Assembly: GCF_905475465.1 (NCBI RefSeq)
Contig: NC_062248.1
Span: 11,656,001-11,720,000 of the forward strand
Length of the DNA: 64,000 bases
Origin: Pieris napi
Lineage: Eukaryota; Arthropoda; Insecta; Lepidoptera; Pieridae
Direction: 5' to 3'
A program made the translations under genes and the position numbers. Below are positions 21,031-32,709 of this stretch, one piece after another (position 1 is the stretch's first letter; every line of letters begins with the position of its first letter). The notes under the pieces are model-generated. The model was not told the origin of the DNA and ran no database searches. It saw only the letters and a program-made list of their open reading frames with translations.

Positions 21031-21510
21031 ACAATTAATATATTAGAACAGCCATGGTCAGCACGATAAGACACGTTTCTTAAAATAGCAGACATCTTGT
21101 ATCATCACGTTATTCCAAAAAGTTTGTTCGTATAAATGAATATTGTATCGATTACGTATTTACACACTCAAAATTTAATATTCTATCACCAATAAAACTC
21201 GACACCGATCACTCCCGGCTTTACGACGAGCGGCGGCGTAAAAGCAAACATTTTCGTATGAAATATCAATTTTTTCAGTACATTGTTTGTGAGTTATTTT
21301 AGTCACACTTAAAGTTTGCCTTTCAACTTGAAAAATTTTCCTTATAAAATTTATTTTATTTACATTAACACTGGACTTTTAAAAACTATTTACACGAACT
21401 AAAACAGCCTAATTGCAATGATTTAACTAAAATACGCTTTGGGTCACAGAACCAGCGGAGGTGTGTACATGTATTCTTGTTCATGTGTGAGTCAAAAGAG
21501 AGCAACATGT

Positions 21511-21735
21511 AGGGGCCTCATAGCCTATAGCGGTCTTATTAAGTGGCAGGTAGGTGAGGGGTACCGGGTTCGATTCCCGGTTCGAGGGCAAGTTTTAATT
21601 TAATTTAAATTTGTTCTCGGCCTTTGGGAGGGTTGTGCGGTACCGGGCGAGTATTTCTAAAGACAAGCACGAATTATAAAAAATCCTATACTTCACGCTG
21701 GCTAATGCACAAATCGTGCCAGAGCCATTAAAAAA
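21511..21735 (+). mobile_element. tRNA-derived SINE, family C (single copy)
   Basis: An A-box-like tagcctatagcggtct is followed about 35 bp on by a B-box gggttcgattcccgg, then a non-tRNA body (ttctcggcctttgggagg) and an A-rich end near 21730. No CCA-proximal acceptor stem pairs, so not a working tRNA gene. Confidence 0.65.
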
Positions 21736-21929
21736 AAACTGTATATTTGCCTATCTCTCACTATAATTAAATTAGTGGGCTGACTAGAACATTTATTTGC
21801 AACGAGTATTTACTAAGCGAGCTACACCTATTTAATGAGTTTTTTATAGTTCATGTAAGAGTTTTTAATTATTTTTATGTTAGTTATAATATAATAATAA
21901 GGGGTATTGCCGTGGGTAGTGCACAAGCT

Positions 21930-22140
21930 AATTAAAGATTTAAGTTGGCGCCCGGTAGATAGTACCGGTGACCTCAGAGCTGGTGCTTTCCTCGCTCTAC
22001 GAATAAGCCTAAATACAGCGAGGAAATGCTGCCAGCGTTAAAGGCCTGCCAGAGGGACCAAACTTTTTAAATTTGTTTTAATTTTGTTTAGGTTTTAATA
22101 AACGATATAGTGCGTTTTATCGTGAAAAAAATTAAATAAA
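21930..22140 (+). mobile_element. L1-like LINE 3' end, copy 2
   Basis: Shares gatttaagttggcg, gtaccggtgacctcagagct and gaggaaatgctgccagcgtt with copies 1 and 3. It ends in an AT-rich tail. Confidence 0.7.
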
Positions 22141-22273
22141 TATTATTATTGTAGGTTCTTTGCACGTTTGGCTCATCTTGTTGGGGACACTATAAGATGA
22201 GCCAAACGATAGATGATAGATCGTAGATAGATAGATTTTTTTTAAATACCAGATGGATACAATAAATTCTTAC

Positions 22274-22341
22274 CTCATAGGCCTTCTTCCCTTCTTCCTC
22301 GTGCTCTTCAAAGCTTTCCGATTCATGTTCTCGACCTCCAC
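22274..22341 (-). CDS. Exon 2 of secreted His-rich protein gene
   Basis: 68 bp. The acceptor ends TTGTTTTAG at 22342 and the donor GTAAGA starts at 22273. Entry phase 1 matches the single base left by exon 1, and the exon ends in phase 0, matching exon 3. It encodes (G)GGREHESESFEEHEEEGKKAYE, an acidic Glu/His linker. Confidence comes from consensus splice sites, phase agreement on both sides and composition like its neighbours. Confidence 0.75.
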
Positions 22342-22591
22342 CTAAAACAATAAATGATTAATAGCCATTTTATACTTATCAAATATCCTCCGCACCTTGT
22401 CTGCGCAGGATTGAAATAATATTTGTTCAAATAACGTAACGTAAAAGGTATATTTTATCTACTTTAATTACGAGAAGCGATAAAAGTATCTATTTTATTT
22501 AGGAATCAATTTATTTCTACCAAAAGCGCATTTGAATAAATTATCAATTTTTATCGTAGTTATGGATTACTATTTTGGCTATAATGGCTTA

Positions 22592-22745
22592 GGGAGCGTT
22601 CAAGTATTACGTCACGCAATTTTTGAAGACTATTGATTCTGTACCCTATAGTAGTCAATGCCCGCCCCGCATCATAACGTTTTACAAAAATACACCCCCC
22701 CCCCCCCCTCTCCCAAAATTCGTTACGTAATACTTGAATGCTCCC
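22592..22745. mobile_element. MITE, PIF/Harbinger-like, with TTA target duplication
   Basis: The termini gggagcgttcaagtattacg and cgtaatacttgaatgctccc are reverse complements with one mismatch. Both sides are flanked by tta. A C15-17 run sits inside. It lies in intron 1. Confidence 0.85.
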
Positions 22746-22749
22746 TTAC

Positions 22750-23055
22750 ACATAAGATATAGGTATATTATGTGAGGGCAATTTTTATAGGACTATTTAA
22801 GATAAACATTTCCATTATACATCAAGTGTAACTCTAGCGGTTTTGGCAGCGCATGCCAGAATAGCTCGCAGTTGGTAGATTTTTTCCTTCTTACTTGATA
22901 TTTTGGACAATTCACACAATAAGTTGTAGTCTATGTGTTATTCTGATGTATAAGCTATATTATTGTAAAGTTTCATTAAAATCCATTCAATTGTTTTTGG
23001 GTAAAAGAGTAACAAACATCCATACTAACAAACTTTTACGTTTATAATATTAGTA
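22750..23055 (+). mobile_element. Probable non-autonomous transposon end
   Basis: Ends aacaaacttttacgtttata then atattagtag, a terminal string I recognise from widespread lepidopteran non-autonomous elements. The 5' limit is unknown. Confidence 0.35.
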
Positions 23056-23321
23056 GGTTTAGTGACTAAATACATTTTGTAATATAAACGTTTAAAATTG
23101 TAAAAATACAATGAGCATATATTTTTATTGCTTCTACATGATAAATGTAAGTGTCTTTACTAATATTTGTGGAAAACGAAATGACCAATTCTTATATGAA
23201 AACCAGCAATTAAAAGTGAATAACTCGCCGGTGATTACTTTATAAAGCTTTTTATAAATTTGACGAATATTTAAATCATCCTAATTCTTGGGATTGATTT
23301 TCTCCAGTTCAAGCAATTTGT

Positions 23322-23515
23322 ATGACTCAAAACTTGGCGATTGAAAAGAGTGGCGGAGAGTTTATTGCCAGTTCTTCTTGCCCGCTGTACGCCCTTGACT
23401 TGCGAAATGGTAGTAAATGTAAATTTAAAATCAATTTAACATCTTTTCTGATAACGTTTATAAGTGTACTTGTTTACCTATATGAATAAAGTTATTTTGA
23501 GATTGAGTTTGAGTG
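23322..23515 (+). mobile_element. LINE 3'-end fragment (TTGGCGATTAAAAAGAGTGG family), most complete end
   Basis: Contains aacttggcgattgaaaagag, tacgcccttgacttgcgaaa, tgtacttgtttacctatatg, then AATAAA and a gagattgagtttgag tail. Confidence 0.65.
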
Positions 23516-23519
23516 CGGT

Positions 23520-26400
23520 CGCTTCAATGATAATACTTTTAATTTCCTATTAAAATGGTGACCCCCAATAGGCTACGGTAAATTTAGTTTTCTATGCGGT
23601 ATTTTGCTTCGATGTTTACGAGGTCGGATGAAAAATTTATACTTTCCATTATTGTTACACTTTCAAATTTAACCTCTGCCTACTAAAGGCGTAACATTTA
23701 ATTTGACACCCATTGTAGTCATGCCACCTTCGAGTATTATTAGTATAGTAAATCTTCCATTATTTATTTATTTATTGCAAGAATATGCTACAAAAATGTG
23801 TAAGGTGGTACAATCGTGAGTTCGCATATTCTGCCTCACACAATGGCGCGCAAATTTGTCTGGAATTTTACATTATTAGTCATATGAATTGGTCAATTCT
23901 TATATTATTTGTATTATACTTTATTAAATTTATATCAACACCAGTGTCTCACGCAAATAATCATTTATTGAATAGTATTTTTTTCCAAAAGTGTACCAAG
24001 TCGCTTTTTAAATGTGTTTTTCCTTTATCTTTTTAAGAAATATTTTTTTAAATTATCTTTAAAAAGATACAGATACAGAATCTTTTGTAATATAGCGCAT
24101 TTAAAAAACAATCCGTTAGCGCGCACAGCCGTGATCCAATCACACGCCCTGTGGGCTGAGCGCGGTTTACCAAGGCCCAAAATGTTTCTATAACTGTTAC
24201 TGGGTAGTTTGGGTATTGTCTAACACTTGTAACACCGAACAGGTTGAACAAAGAAAAACGAATTTACTTTTGACTACTCTAATACCACTTTTTATTTACA
24301 AATTACATCAAATTATTTAACGTTGCATTACATAGACGGTTATATAAACGCATAATATTGGGTAATAAAACCTACCTTGGTGAAAAGTATCTAGACTTTT
24401 GAAGCGTGGCACTGAATCTAATAAGGAAACGAGAGTCTAGCTAATAGTCTGGTCTCGTGGTGTAATTAATACATTCGGTAGCAGACAATGACACCTATTT
24501 AGAATGGGCACGAAAAAAGAACCATTGCGGTAAAAATATATGCATTCATTTGTTTTTTCCTTATGATCTTGAACAACACTTTCTAATATGAATATAATAG
24601 AATATATACATATGTATGGATAGAATGATATACTGTCTACAGATTTTTATTCCATGATATTGGTCTGTAATTATTAAGTACGTAATATACCTATAGTTAT
24701 TTTGTGTATATTTACTTAAAAGAGCATTTTTAGAGCTATATCAAATCAAAAGAATATGGCTAAAATACGATAAATATGGACTTTGAACATTATTTTATGC
24801 CCCTTTAATACGCTGTCAACAAATTAGTCAAAAAATAAAAACTTATGTACAAAGAAAATATTCCTTTTTATTTCAATTCACGGACACGTCTATATTAAGC
24901 AAAAGTATCATATAATTCATTTTTTATTGACGAAACTGCACTATTGAGGCAAAATGTACAAAACGAATTATGAAGTTCAAGTAAGTAAGTGTGGTGTAAT
25001 CGTTCGGTCATTGATTTATCGAACATTAAATTACTAACATAAAAGCCGAATTTTACACAGACTTTTTGCAGGCTTTTTGTCTATGTATCGCTTCAGTGAT
25101 CCTTGGGCAACGTGTAATTTGCAATATTTGTTTTTGCTCAAGATTCAATAATAAAAGGTGATGTCAATGTGCTGCTGGTGGCTCGGTTGAGTTGTATAAG
25201 CAAGTATATTCTTGCTGCGTGTATTTCATATAGGTGTTATAAAAGCTGTTTTGCGACCTCTTTAACAATAGTCGATATATTTCAGATATTTTACGTAAAA
25301 ACTATAGTGAACCTACACCTTCCTAAAATATATATAAACCGCATGCATGCACAATTATATCATACTTTGATTGAATTAATCATTTTAAGACTAATTTACA
25401 GAAGTTGACTCCTGTCAATAATACTTTGTTACGCCTTCACAAAATTACAGTGAACAATAAAAACATATATTTCAAGAAATGATTCACATAAATTAATCAA
25501 ACCTGTATCAAATCAAATAGGCGTGATCAAGCCTATTTAATTATTATTATGGTGTAAAAAAGGAAACTGAAATAGTAAAAAACTAGCAACGAAATAACGT
25601 AGATATTTTCATAAAAAATTAAAAACTCCATACAATGCGTCCCCAATATTTCATAAGTTTCAGAGATAAAAGGAATCGTTCGAGTGTGATCCCAAACAAG
25701 TAGAATAATTCCTTGTATCAGTCTGACCCATCTCTTATTAGAAACTAGGTATTTTGATGGAAAATAGATTAATTTTATTAATACATGCTTCGTGATCAGA
25801 CTAGAAGTATTATATTTGTACTTTAATATACATTTATGAAAATTTAACGTTTATTGGAATTTTCGTATACTAATAAAGGTTGAATAAAGGTTAAATTGAA
25901 TAGTTCCATCTTATAAAGAATGTTTACATGGCGAAGAGACACATTTTTGACATGTATAGAAAAAACCTTTATGTCGGTCCTAGCTAAGCTTGTCGTTTTT
26001 AATAACATGTTGACGATATTGTATCGTGTACCCACATTTAGACGTAAAATACACATTATAATGTTCTATTGCTCTGTATGTCCTACCTTCATTATATTTG
26101 GCAGTGGCCATTACACCAAAATATGTGATAGTATGCAAACTAGATGGACTTTAGTATTATACGGTAGACCGCTTCAATTTACAGTTGATTACATGTGGGT
26201 ATATATGATCTATAAATGTCTTATCTCTCCTCTTAGGACTCAAAATTATGTTGGGTCTATATAAACGTAGATAAAGGTCACACTGTATCGAAAAACAAAA
26301 TTACTGACTGTATTTCTGCAAAAATGATCTTCAAAAATATTCACCTCAGATTAATTATAATCGTACTTAAAATTGGCCTGTAGTCCTAAATTTTTATTAG
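23520..26400. other. Intron 1 sequence, AT-rich, nothing firm
   Basis: The reverse of a LINE-like tail (ttatttatttatttattgc) occurs at about 23762. The 114-aa frame at 25920-26264 has no recognisable domain and overlaps an equally plausible antisense frame. Confidence 0.45.
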
Positions 26401-26432
26401 CGTTTAATAACAATTGTCTATAATAATCTTAC

Positions 26433-27960
26433 CTTTCTCGTGCTTAAAATTTCCATGCTTCTTTTCTTTCTTAATAGCGGCGTGTGTTTCCTCGTTAGTA
26501 TCAGCTGCCGTTGCGTCCGATGCTGTATTGTCTGAAGCGGAAGTGCCAATGGCTGATGGTGCAGTATCAAAAGCTGTCGGTACGGTATCAGCGGCTGATG
26601 GTGCTGTATTTGAAGCAGACAAGTCTGTGTCAGAAGCTGTCGTATCAAGTTCAGTAGTTTTAACAGTCCCAACCTCTGTTGTACCCTCCGTTGGAGTTGT
26701 GGTCTTCTTACGTTTATTTTTCCGTTTCTTTGGATAAAAACGAGTTGGTTCTCCATCTTTAGAGTCATCATCTGAAGGAACCAAGGATATTCTAATACTG
26801 TCATCATCCGCCGAGTATTTTGATGAATATTTTTCAGGTTGTGTGGGCTTTGGATTTGATGTAGTGGTGTCTTCTTCATCGTTGATCATATACAGTTGTG
26901 GGTTTCTAAATACGGACAGTTTTCCGTTAATTATACTTTTTTCTTTTTTTGATTTGCGTTGTCGAGATTTTTTAGGCGCTTGCGTTGTTCTAGTGATAGA
27001 TTTCATTGTATTTATTTTGTATTTGTCGTGCAATGACACTTCACCGTCATCGTATTCATCATATTCAGGTTTTTTCCACCTTGAACCTCGATTATATTTA
27101 TCATGTTCTTCACTTGAGTCTAATTTGTCTCTTTCAAAATCTTCCTTAAATAATTCCTCCTCCTTCAGCTTTTCAGATATTTCTCGTTGTTCTTTTGCAT
27201 GCCTATGTTTCAATTCATCAACGCTGCTTAAAATTCTGGCTTTCTTTTCTTCATTTTCACGCTTCTCTTCTTCGCTAAGTTCTGTATTTTGAGTTCTTTC
27301 CACTCTCTCAGGCTTTTGCTTCTCATCACTCCCTTCGTCATACTCCACATCGTCTTCATACCGTCTAGGTCTTTTTTCTGTTTTCGCCTCTTCATCTGAT
27401 GGCATAATTTTTTCATTTTCAGTCTTTGTTTCTAAATTTTCTTCATCTTTGTTTTCATCTTGATATGCATCGTCCTTTTCTTTTTCTTTTTCTTTTTCAG
27501 CTTTTCGTTCTTTGTTTTTTTTTAGTATATGTTTGAGTACAGGGTCATCAATAGGCTTTGTAATAATATTAACGATACCATCTATATCAGATGCATTATG
27601 AGTCACAACATAATTTGGGTCAACGTGTTCTGCGGGTCTATGTAAATCCGACCACTCTTTTCTTTCAAAATAGTCTTCATTATCGCTTTCACCTTGGCTT
27701 TTATCAAAGTAATAATCGCCATCTGGTTCAGCAACAGCTTTTAGTACGAAGTTGAGTGGCGTCGCAAGTCGTTTCTTTGGTTTTTTGACTACAGGCTCAA
27801 AGTCTCCTAGGTCTACTCCATGCTTGTTTTTAAATGGGACCCAGTCTGGAAATAAATCGTGATTGGCCGTACGTTTCGTCACATTTTTATCACTCACTCC
27901 AATGCTAAGCGTGTAGCAACTAGGTATCAAAACGAGTAGGATAAATTTGATCAGCGACAT
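26433..27960 (-). CDS. Exon 1 of secreted His-rich protein gene: signal peptide, charged region, mucin-like tract
   Basis: 1528 bp coding, ending at donor G|GTAAGA (26432), phase 1. The Met is followed by a hydrophobic signal peptide (SLIKFILLVLIPSCYTL), so the protein is secreted. Two N-glycosylation sequons (NVT near 26, NAS near 121) are visible. Residues about 145-300 are Lys/Glu-rich, including a KEKEKEK run, and likely disordered or helical. A Lys/Arg patch (KKSRQRKSKKEK) follows. The last 80 residues form a Thr/Ser/Ala/Asp tract of degenerate SA-DT-P repeats, typical of O-glycosylated proteins. It then joins exon 2. I do not recognise this N-terminal part; a cuticle or extracellular-matrix role is inference. 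The frame running on to 26404 is intron readthrough. Confidence 0.85.
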
Positions 27961-28001
27961 GTTGATATGAGAAAATGTTCATAGTATCATAACTGTAGTA
28001 T

Positions 28002-28014
28002 TATTTATAAATAC
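28002..28014 (-). promoter_or_regulatory. TATA box of the His-rich gene
   Basis: On the - strand TATTTATAAATAA lies about 40-55 bp upstream of the initiator ATG at 27960. Placing transcription start about 30 bp downstream (near 27975) leaves a 5' UTR of only 15-25 nt. Confidence 0.6.
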
Positions 28015-28079
28015 GCGAGATCGGCTCAGGCGCACGAGTGAAACTGTCATCGTTGCTTTAACTAGTATTATTTATACTG

Positions 28080-28660
28080 TTTATAAAATGATTCTCTTCG
28101 GTATGGACGATGAAAGAAATCTATTGATAAGACTTTTACTTTCAATTATTGAATTGATTGGTTAAAATGGTGAGTATTGTAAATCATTTGTGCCATTATA
28201 TACTACAGCAGAAATAAAAGTTTCGTATAAAACATAACATGTGTGTGAGTTTATGAAGTTCTTTACGTATTATACATCGTTATTAGAAAATATAATTCGA
28301 GACTCAAACCAGCAACGATCATGAAGAAATTTTAAAAAAAAAAACACTGAAACATACTACAAGGAGAAAAATCCAAGGCAATTGTTTTTGAATTTAATTA
28401 AAAATTTTAAAAGGAGCATATAACATACTACAAAAGAGCATTGACCCATATACAGTTAATATTGCATGGACGTTCAGTACTTAATTTATAAATGGGTATC
28501 CATACTATTGCTTTCCATCTGATTTAATAGTCATCGTGAAGTCACCGATTCTCTTACTTCAATCACAATTATAAACGGTCGTCTTTAATTTTTTACTAAA
28601 AAATTAAACATATTTATTTATTTTTAAATAATTCGTTGCAATAACAAAAAATTGACAAAA
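28080..28660. other. Upstream flank of the His-rich gene, nothing recognised
   Basis: AT-rich, no frames. Upstream control elements for the gene, if local, would be here. Confidence 0.4.
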
Positions 28661-28664
28661 TTAA

Positions 28665-28725
28665 ATGAAAAGGAGGGCAACTGGCGGCCTTATCGCTTTC
28701 GAGCGATCTCTTCCAGGCAACCACT
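28665..28725. repeat. Short interspersed repeat fragment (ggcggccttatcgct)
   Basis: Shares cggccttatcgct, agcgat and tcttccag in the same order with 51830-51875. Element type unknown. Confidence 0.4.
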
Positions 28726-28736
28726 GTTGAAAAAAA

Positions 28737-29229
28737 AGGGTGCCTGTACTTATGTACGCGCGTAAGAAGTTACACTTCTTTGGCATTATTAAAAATAGTT
28801 TTTGATTGCATGCAAATAAATAATTACAATTAAATAATCAAAGACTCGAAAAGGAGTCATTATAGTCAATAAAGTTCAATTTACATTTGAAAAATTAAAT
28901 AAATAAATATTTATTAATATTATACTTATATTTATTATTATTTTCTAATATTAATTAGTATTGATTTAAATCACTTCTGATTATAATTCAGACGCACATA
29001 TAAAATTCGCACTTGTATAATGAAAACACGTGTTTTAAATGTGGAAACTCAAAGCATGTGGAGAAATATTATAAATATAAATACACAGTGAACAGAGGCG
29101 GCGTGCGTGCCAACATGCGCCACTAACTTCATTCTGTTAATTTTGTGTCACGGTGCGCGCGCATCGTAAAATTTCACTCTCATCCATTTTTAATAACGCG
29201 CCTAAAGAAGTATAACTTCAAAAAAATTA
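28737..29229 (+). mobile_element. Non-autonomous DNA transposon with GAAGTTAYACTTCTTT inverted repeats, copy 1
   Basis: The left repeat gaagttacacttctttgg and the right repeat cctaaagaagtataacttc are inverted over about 34 bp (on through ttattaaaaatag). A sister copy runs in the opposite orientation at 54310-54675, sharing aaaaggagtcattatagtc. A shared outer part (tgtacgcgcgtaag) lies beyond the left repeat in both. Confidence 0.7.
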
Positions 29230-29645
29230 AATTAGATAAGGTTAGCAAGAAGTGCAACATACATAATACATATAGTTAATTACATACAAAATAAAAAGTG
29301 CACATGAATCACGACAATCCTAGATCATCAAGATAGATATTTTGTCACGTTTATAAGGACAAAACATTCATAAGCTTTTTGTGGTATTTGAATGATTTTC
29401 ATTCATTATTTTTTGTACATCTCGTAACGGATTGGTAAACAGATTCGACAATAAAATAGCATACAAATGTTAAGTTTATTAATTTCTAAATCATATCTTC
29501 AGTTCATATTGATTGTATATTATATTCTAAAAGATATTTGTAGGAAACCTATTATTCCTTAGAAGTTTTCTCCAATTCAATCAATCTATATTATTAAGAA
29601 TGTGATTCTCTAGTGCGTTTGAATTCCAGCCGCCTAATAATTTAT

Positions 29646-29752
29646 TGATAAACGCACTTGCGAGCCTTCTGGCAATTTGAGTGTCCATGGGCGGTGGTAT
29701 CACTTAACATCAGATGAGCCTCCTGCCCGTTTGCCTCCTATTACATAAAAAA
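29646..29752 (+). mobile_element. Jockey-like LINE 3' end, short copy
   Basis: aacgcacttgcgagccttct, gtccatgggcgg, aacatcagatgagcctcctg, then an A-run. Confidence 0.75.
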
Positions 29753-29905
29753 AAATTAGATTGCTCTGGGAATACATGTTAATAAAAACAATTCAGATTA
29801 CAAGAATTAAATTGTGAATACTCGTATACATTAATATGTATATTCACATAAAGTCATAAAGTCGCTCGTTTACAATGTCTCCAAGCTATACAGATATCGG
29901 AACCT

Positions 29906-29941
29906 AAATGCAATCTTGACCCTTTGGTCAAGATTGCATTT
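29906..29941. repeat. Perfect hairpin, 16-bp stem and 4-nt loop
   Basis: aaatgcaatcttgacc, loop cttt, then the exact reverse complement. No tail or gene beside it. Confidence 0.85.
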
Positions 29942-29959
29942 GCATTGTGGTACAAATGT

Positions 29960-30640
29960 AATATAAAAAATTGGAGCAATGATCTTTACAGAATTTATTT
30001 GGTCACAATTTCGGAAGTGACACAACGTTAACACAAAGTTGACTCAAAACGTTCGGAATTCGGAGAATACAAATAATTAAGTATTAATTTGCAGTTAGGG
30101 GATTTTATTCCAAAGCTTGGTAATATTTCGGACCTGCATTTTATGACACATAAAGCGGATCTTGTCTATGAAAATATCGACGAAACAAGCTTAACAAGGG
30201 ATGTACTTACTTACCTTACGCCTCTTGGATTTCACAGACGAAGCCACACAAAGGGTCACAAGTATTTCACTTTGTTTAGTCATCTTGGAATTTTATCGCA
30301 TTTAATTATTATTTTTTTTTTTTTATTGCGTATTTGAGTCAGAGACCATGCTGTAACTTGTGTACCATGTATACTTTTATAGGTTAAGCTCAAAATTTTA
30401 ATAATATATTTCCACTGTGGATTCGAACCGCAAGAGAACGCCACGATTGGAAAAAATCAGAATAATATGTATAATAAAATATATTATGTTACTTAAAGTA
30501 TATTTACTTTAAATTTAGCACGCAGCTAAACAGCAATAAAGGCTTTTTATTTTATGTATAAATTTATTTGTCTGTATTAAACAATGGGAATACGACATTA
30601 AATCAAGACTTAAGTAAAAAATGCATAACTGTTTTTAAAC
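29960..30640. other. AT-rich sequence, nothing recognised
   Basis: No recognisable gene or repeat. The open frame 30089-30337 has no features. Confidence 0.45.
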
Positions 30641-30700
30641 CAATATTTTCTAACTAAAAAAAAATATTGGTTGTTTGTAAAGTAGGTTTACGATCGAGAT

Positions 30701-31038
30701 GTTTACGTGATAACGTCTTATTGGTGATATAAGTTTTTGGGAAGTAAGGAATTAATGAAGATAACAATTTTTTCAAATTTTAAATTACATCTATCGTTTT
30801 ATTCACACTTTTGATGATAAATTTCGGGTGTAAAATGACAAGTTTACTTATTCGACTATGATATACATTTTTCTTCATACATTCACGGAAAGACTGGCAG
30901 CGCTCGAGATGAGACGGGAGATCGGTCCGTCTCTCTCTCGTTATACCTGCGATCGCGCTCGTGAGGTTTTGGTGTGACACAAGTTTCTGAACATGTCACC
31001 CGACTAAAACGATTTTAAAGACGTTATCACGTCAAAAC
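30701..31038. mobile_element. Non-autonomous DNA transposon with ACGTGATAACGTCTT inverted repeats
   Basis: Left gtttacgtgataacgtctta and right aaagacgttatcacgtcaaa pair over at least 15 bp. The interior holds a GC-rich patch (cgagatgagacgggagatcg, then gtccgtctctctctcg) unlike its AT-rich surroundings. No transposase frame. Confidence 0.7.
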
Positions 31039-31280
31039 GGAACACTGAGTTTGTACCTACTTGCTTTTATACCCTCGTATCGCAGTTCCTTTTATTAATA
31101 TAAAAACTAACAACACTCTCAAAGGCGTATGTAACGCATTCCATACACAAACAATGTTTGAGGAAAACAAGTGAAAAATTATCATTCTTTTCCGTCAGAG
31201 ATTTATTACAGCGAGTGACTGACAACGTTGCTTTGAGCATCGTTGTTAGATTCAAATTGTGAAAATAAATAAAAATAATA

Positions 31281-31549
31281 AATCAGTGGCGCTACAACCT
31301 CTTTAGGTCTTGGCCTCAGATTTCTGAATCTGTTTCATGATCATTTTTAAATCTAATAGGCAGTGCCTGACACACGCCATCGACTTTTGGGTCTAAGATA
31401 TGTCGGTTTCTTCGCGATGTTTTCCTTCACCGTTCGAGCGAATGTTAAATGCGCACACAGAAATAACGTCCATTGGTGCACAGCCGGGGATCGATCCTAC
31501 AACCTCAGGTATGAGAGTCGCACGCTGAAGCCTCTAGGCCAACACTGCT
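31281..31549 (-). mobile_element. tRNA-derived SINE, family A, copy 3
   Basis: Same family as 14435-14726, with an internal deletion next to the cagtgcctgacacacg part. A- and B-box are present on the - strand. Confidence 0.85.
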
Positions 31550-32079
31550 CATGCATGCACTGGAAATTGTGAAAATATTAATAGAAAATACACTGAAATA
31601 AGCTTATGTTGCTATTTTAGAAGCCCCGATACTCAAAGTCTTATTCATTATTTATATAAATAGATGTGCCTGTGTGACTTTACGTTTGTTATATTATAGA
31701 TACTGTGTTCTGAAAGACAAAAATAAGTAAACTGAGTATTTTGTCTCCTTAAAAATGTGTTCAGATCTTAGCTGTCAAAATATTGTTTCATACAAACTTA
31801 AAAGCTCTTATAAATGAAAGAGAGGCTTCGACATACATTAATTCAGCAGGCGTCACATAGCAATATAAAGTAAATAGATTTATTTTAGCCATTAATAAAA
31901 CAATGTATAAATGTATGCGTAATACACATAAAAATTGAGTTGACATACATTTTTTATATATATACGATACAATTTTATGAAGATCGATCAAGCGTGACGT
32001 CGCCAAGGTAACGTCTAATAATAAATTAAGCACCATAAAACCTACTTTTTCTGTTGAACTTTTTATGAGTTTCGAGATT

Positions 32080-32702
32080 AATTAGTGAGGTGGGCGAGTT
32101 GTAAAAAGTTCTCGGTTTAATTGTAGTTTTTGGGTCTTCTTTGCTGATAATAAGGACGGTGTAGAAATAAATTCGTTTACCAAGGTTTCGGCATATTTCT
32201 TCTCTAGGAAATAAACTATATAAAGCGCAAATTCGGCCCCACATGGAGTAGGTACTGTTCTCACCTCTGGGCGGGGGCTTCGTATTCAACGAAGAGCGGT
32301 TCGTATCGTCGACGACCAATCCCTCCGAGCGGCTTGATTCTTTGGTGTTGCGTAGAGATGTGGGGTCACTCTGCATCTTCTACCGCATTTACCATGGAGA
32401 GTGTTCAGAGGAGTTGTTCGGATTAATACCTGCAGCTTAGTTTCATCGTCGGACGTCGAGGCAGAATACGAAATTCCACCCTTATCTCCTCGACGTTCGC
32501 CGTTCCACAACTGAGCGTTTTCTTTGTGGAACCAGCTGCCCCCTGAAGTATTTCCGAACCAATTCGACTTAGGGTCCTTCAAGAAAAGAGCGTACCAATT
32601 CTTAAAAGGCCAGCAACGCACTCGCGAGCCCTCTGGCATTGAGAGTGTCCATGGGCATATCAGTGAGCCTCCTGTCCGTTTGCCCCCCGTTCTATATAAA
32701 AA
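32080..32702 (+). mobile_element. Jockey-like LINE 3' end with RT C-terminal remnant
   Basis: Frames read YKAQIRPHMEYCSHLWAG (about 32217-32270), then RRDVGSLCIFYRIYHGECS, and then WNQLPPEVFPNQFDLGSFKK and RAYQFLKG (32524-32610), the classical end of an insect jockey-type reverse transcriptase. Frames are shifted relative to each other, so this is a dead copy. It serves as the uninterrupted reference for the interrupted copies at 13450-14153 and 56238-56870. Confidence 0.85.
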
Positions 32703-32709
32703 AAAACTT

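Noticed and set aside
25920..26264. 114-aa open frame on the + strand in intron 1
   Set aside because: No domain, odd composition, antisense frame of similar size over the same bases, and no splice or promoter context.
26414..27416. Several long frames on both strands over exon 1 of the His-rich gene
   Set aside because: Shadows produced by the low-complexity Lys/Glu and Thr/Ser/Ala coding sequence of exon 1.
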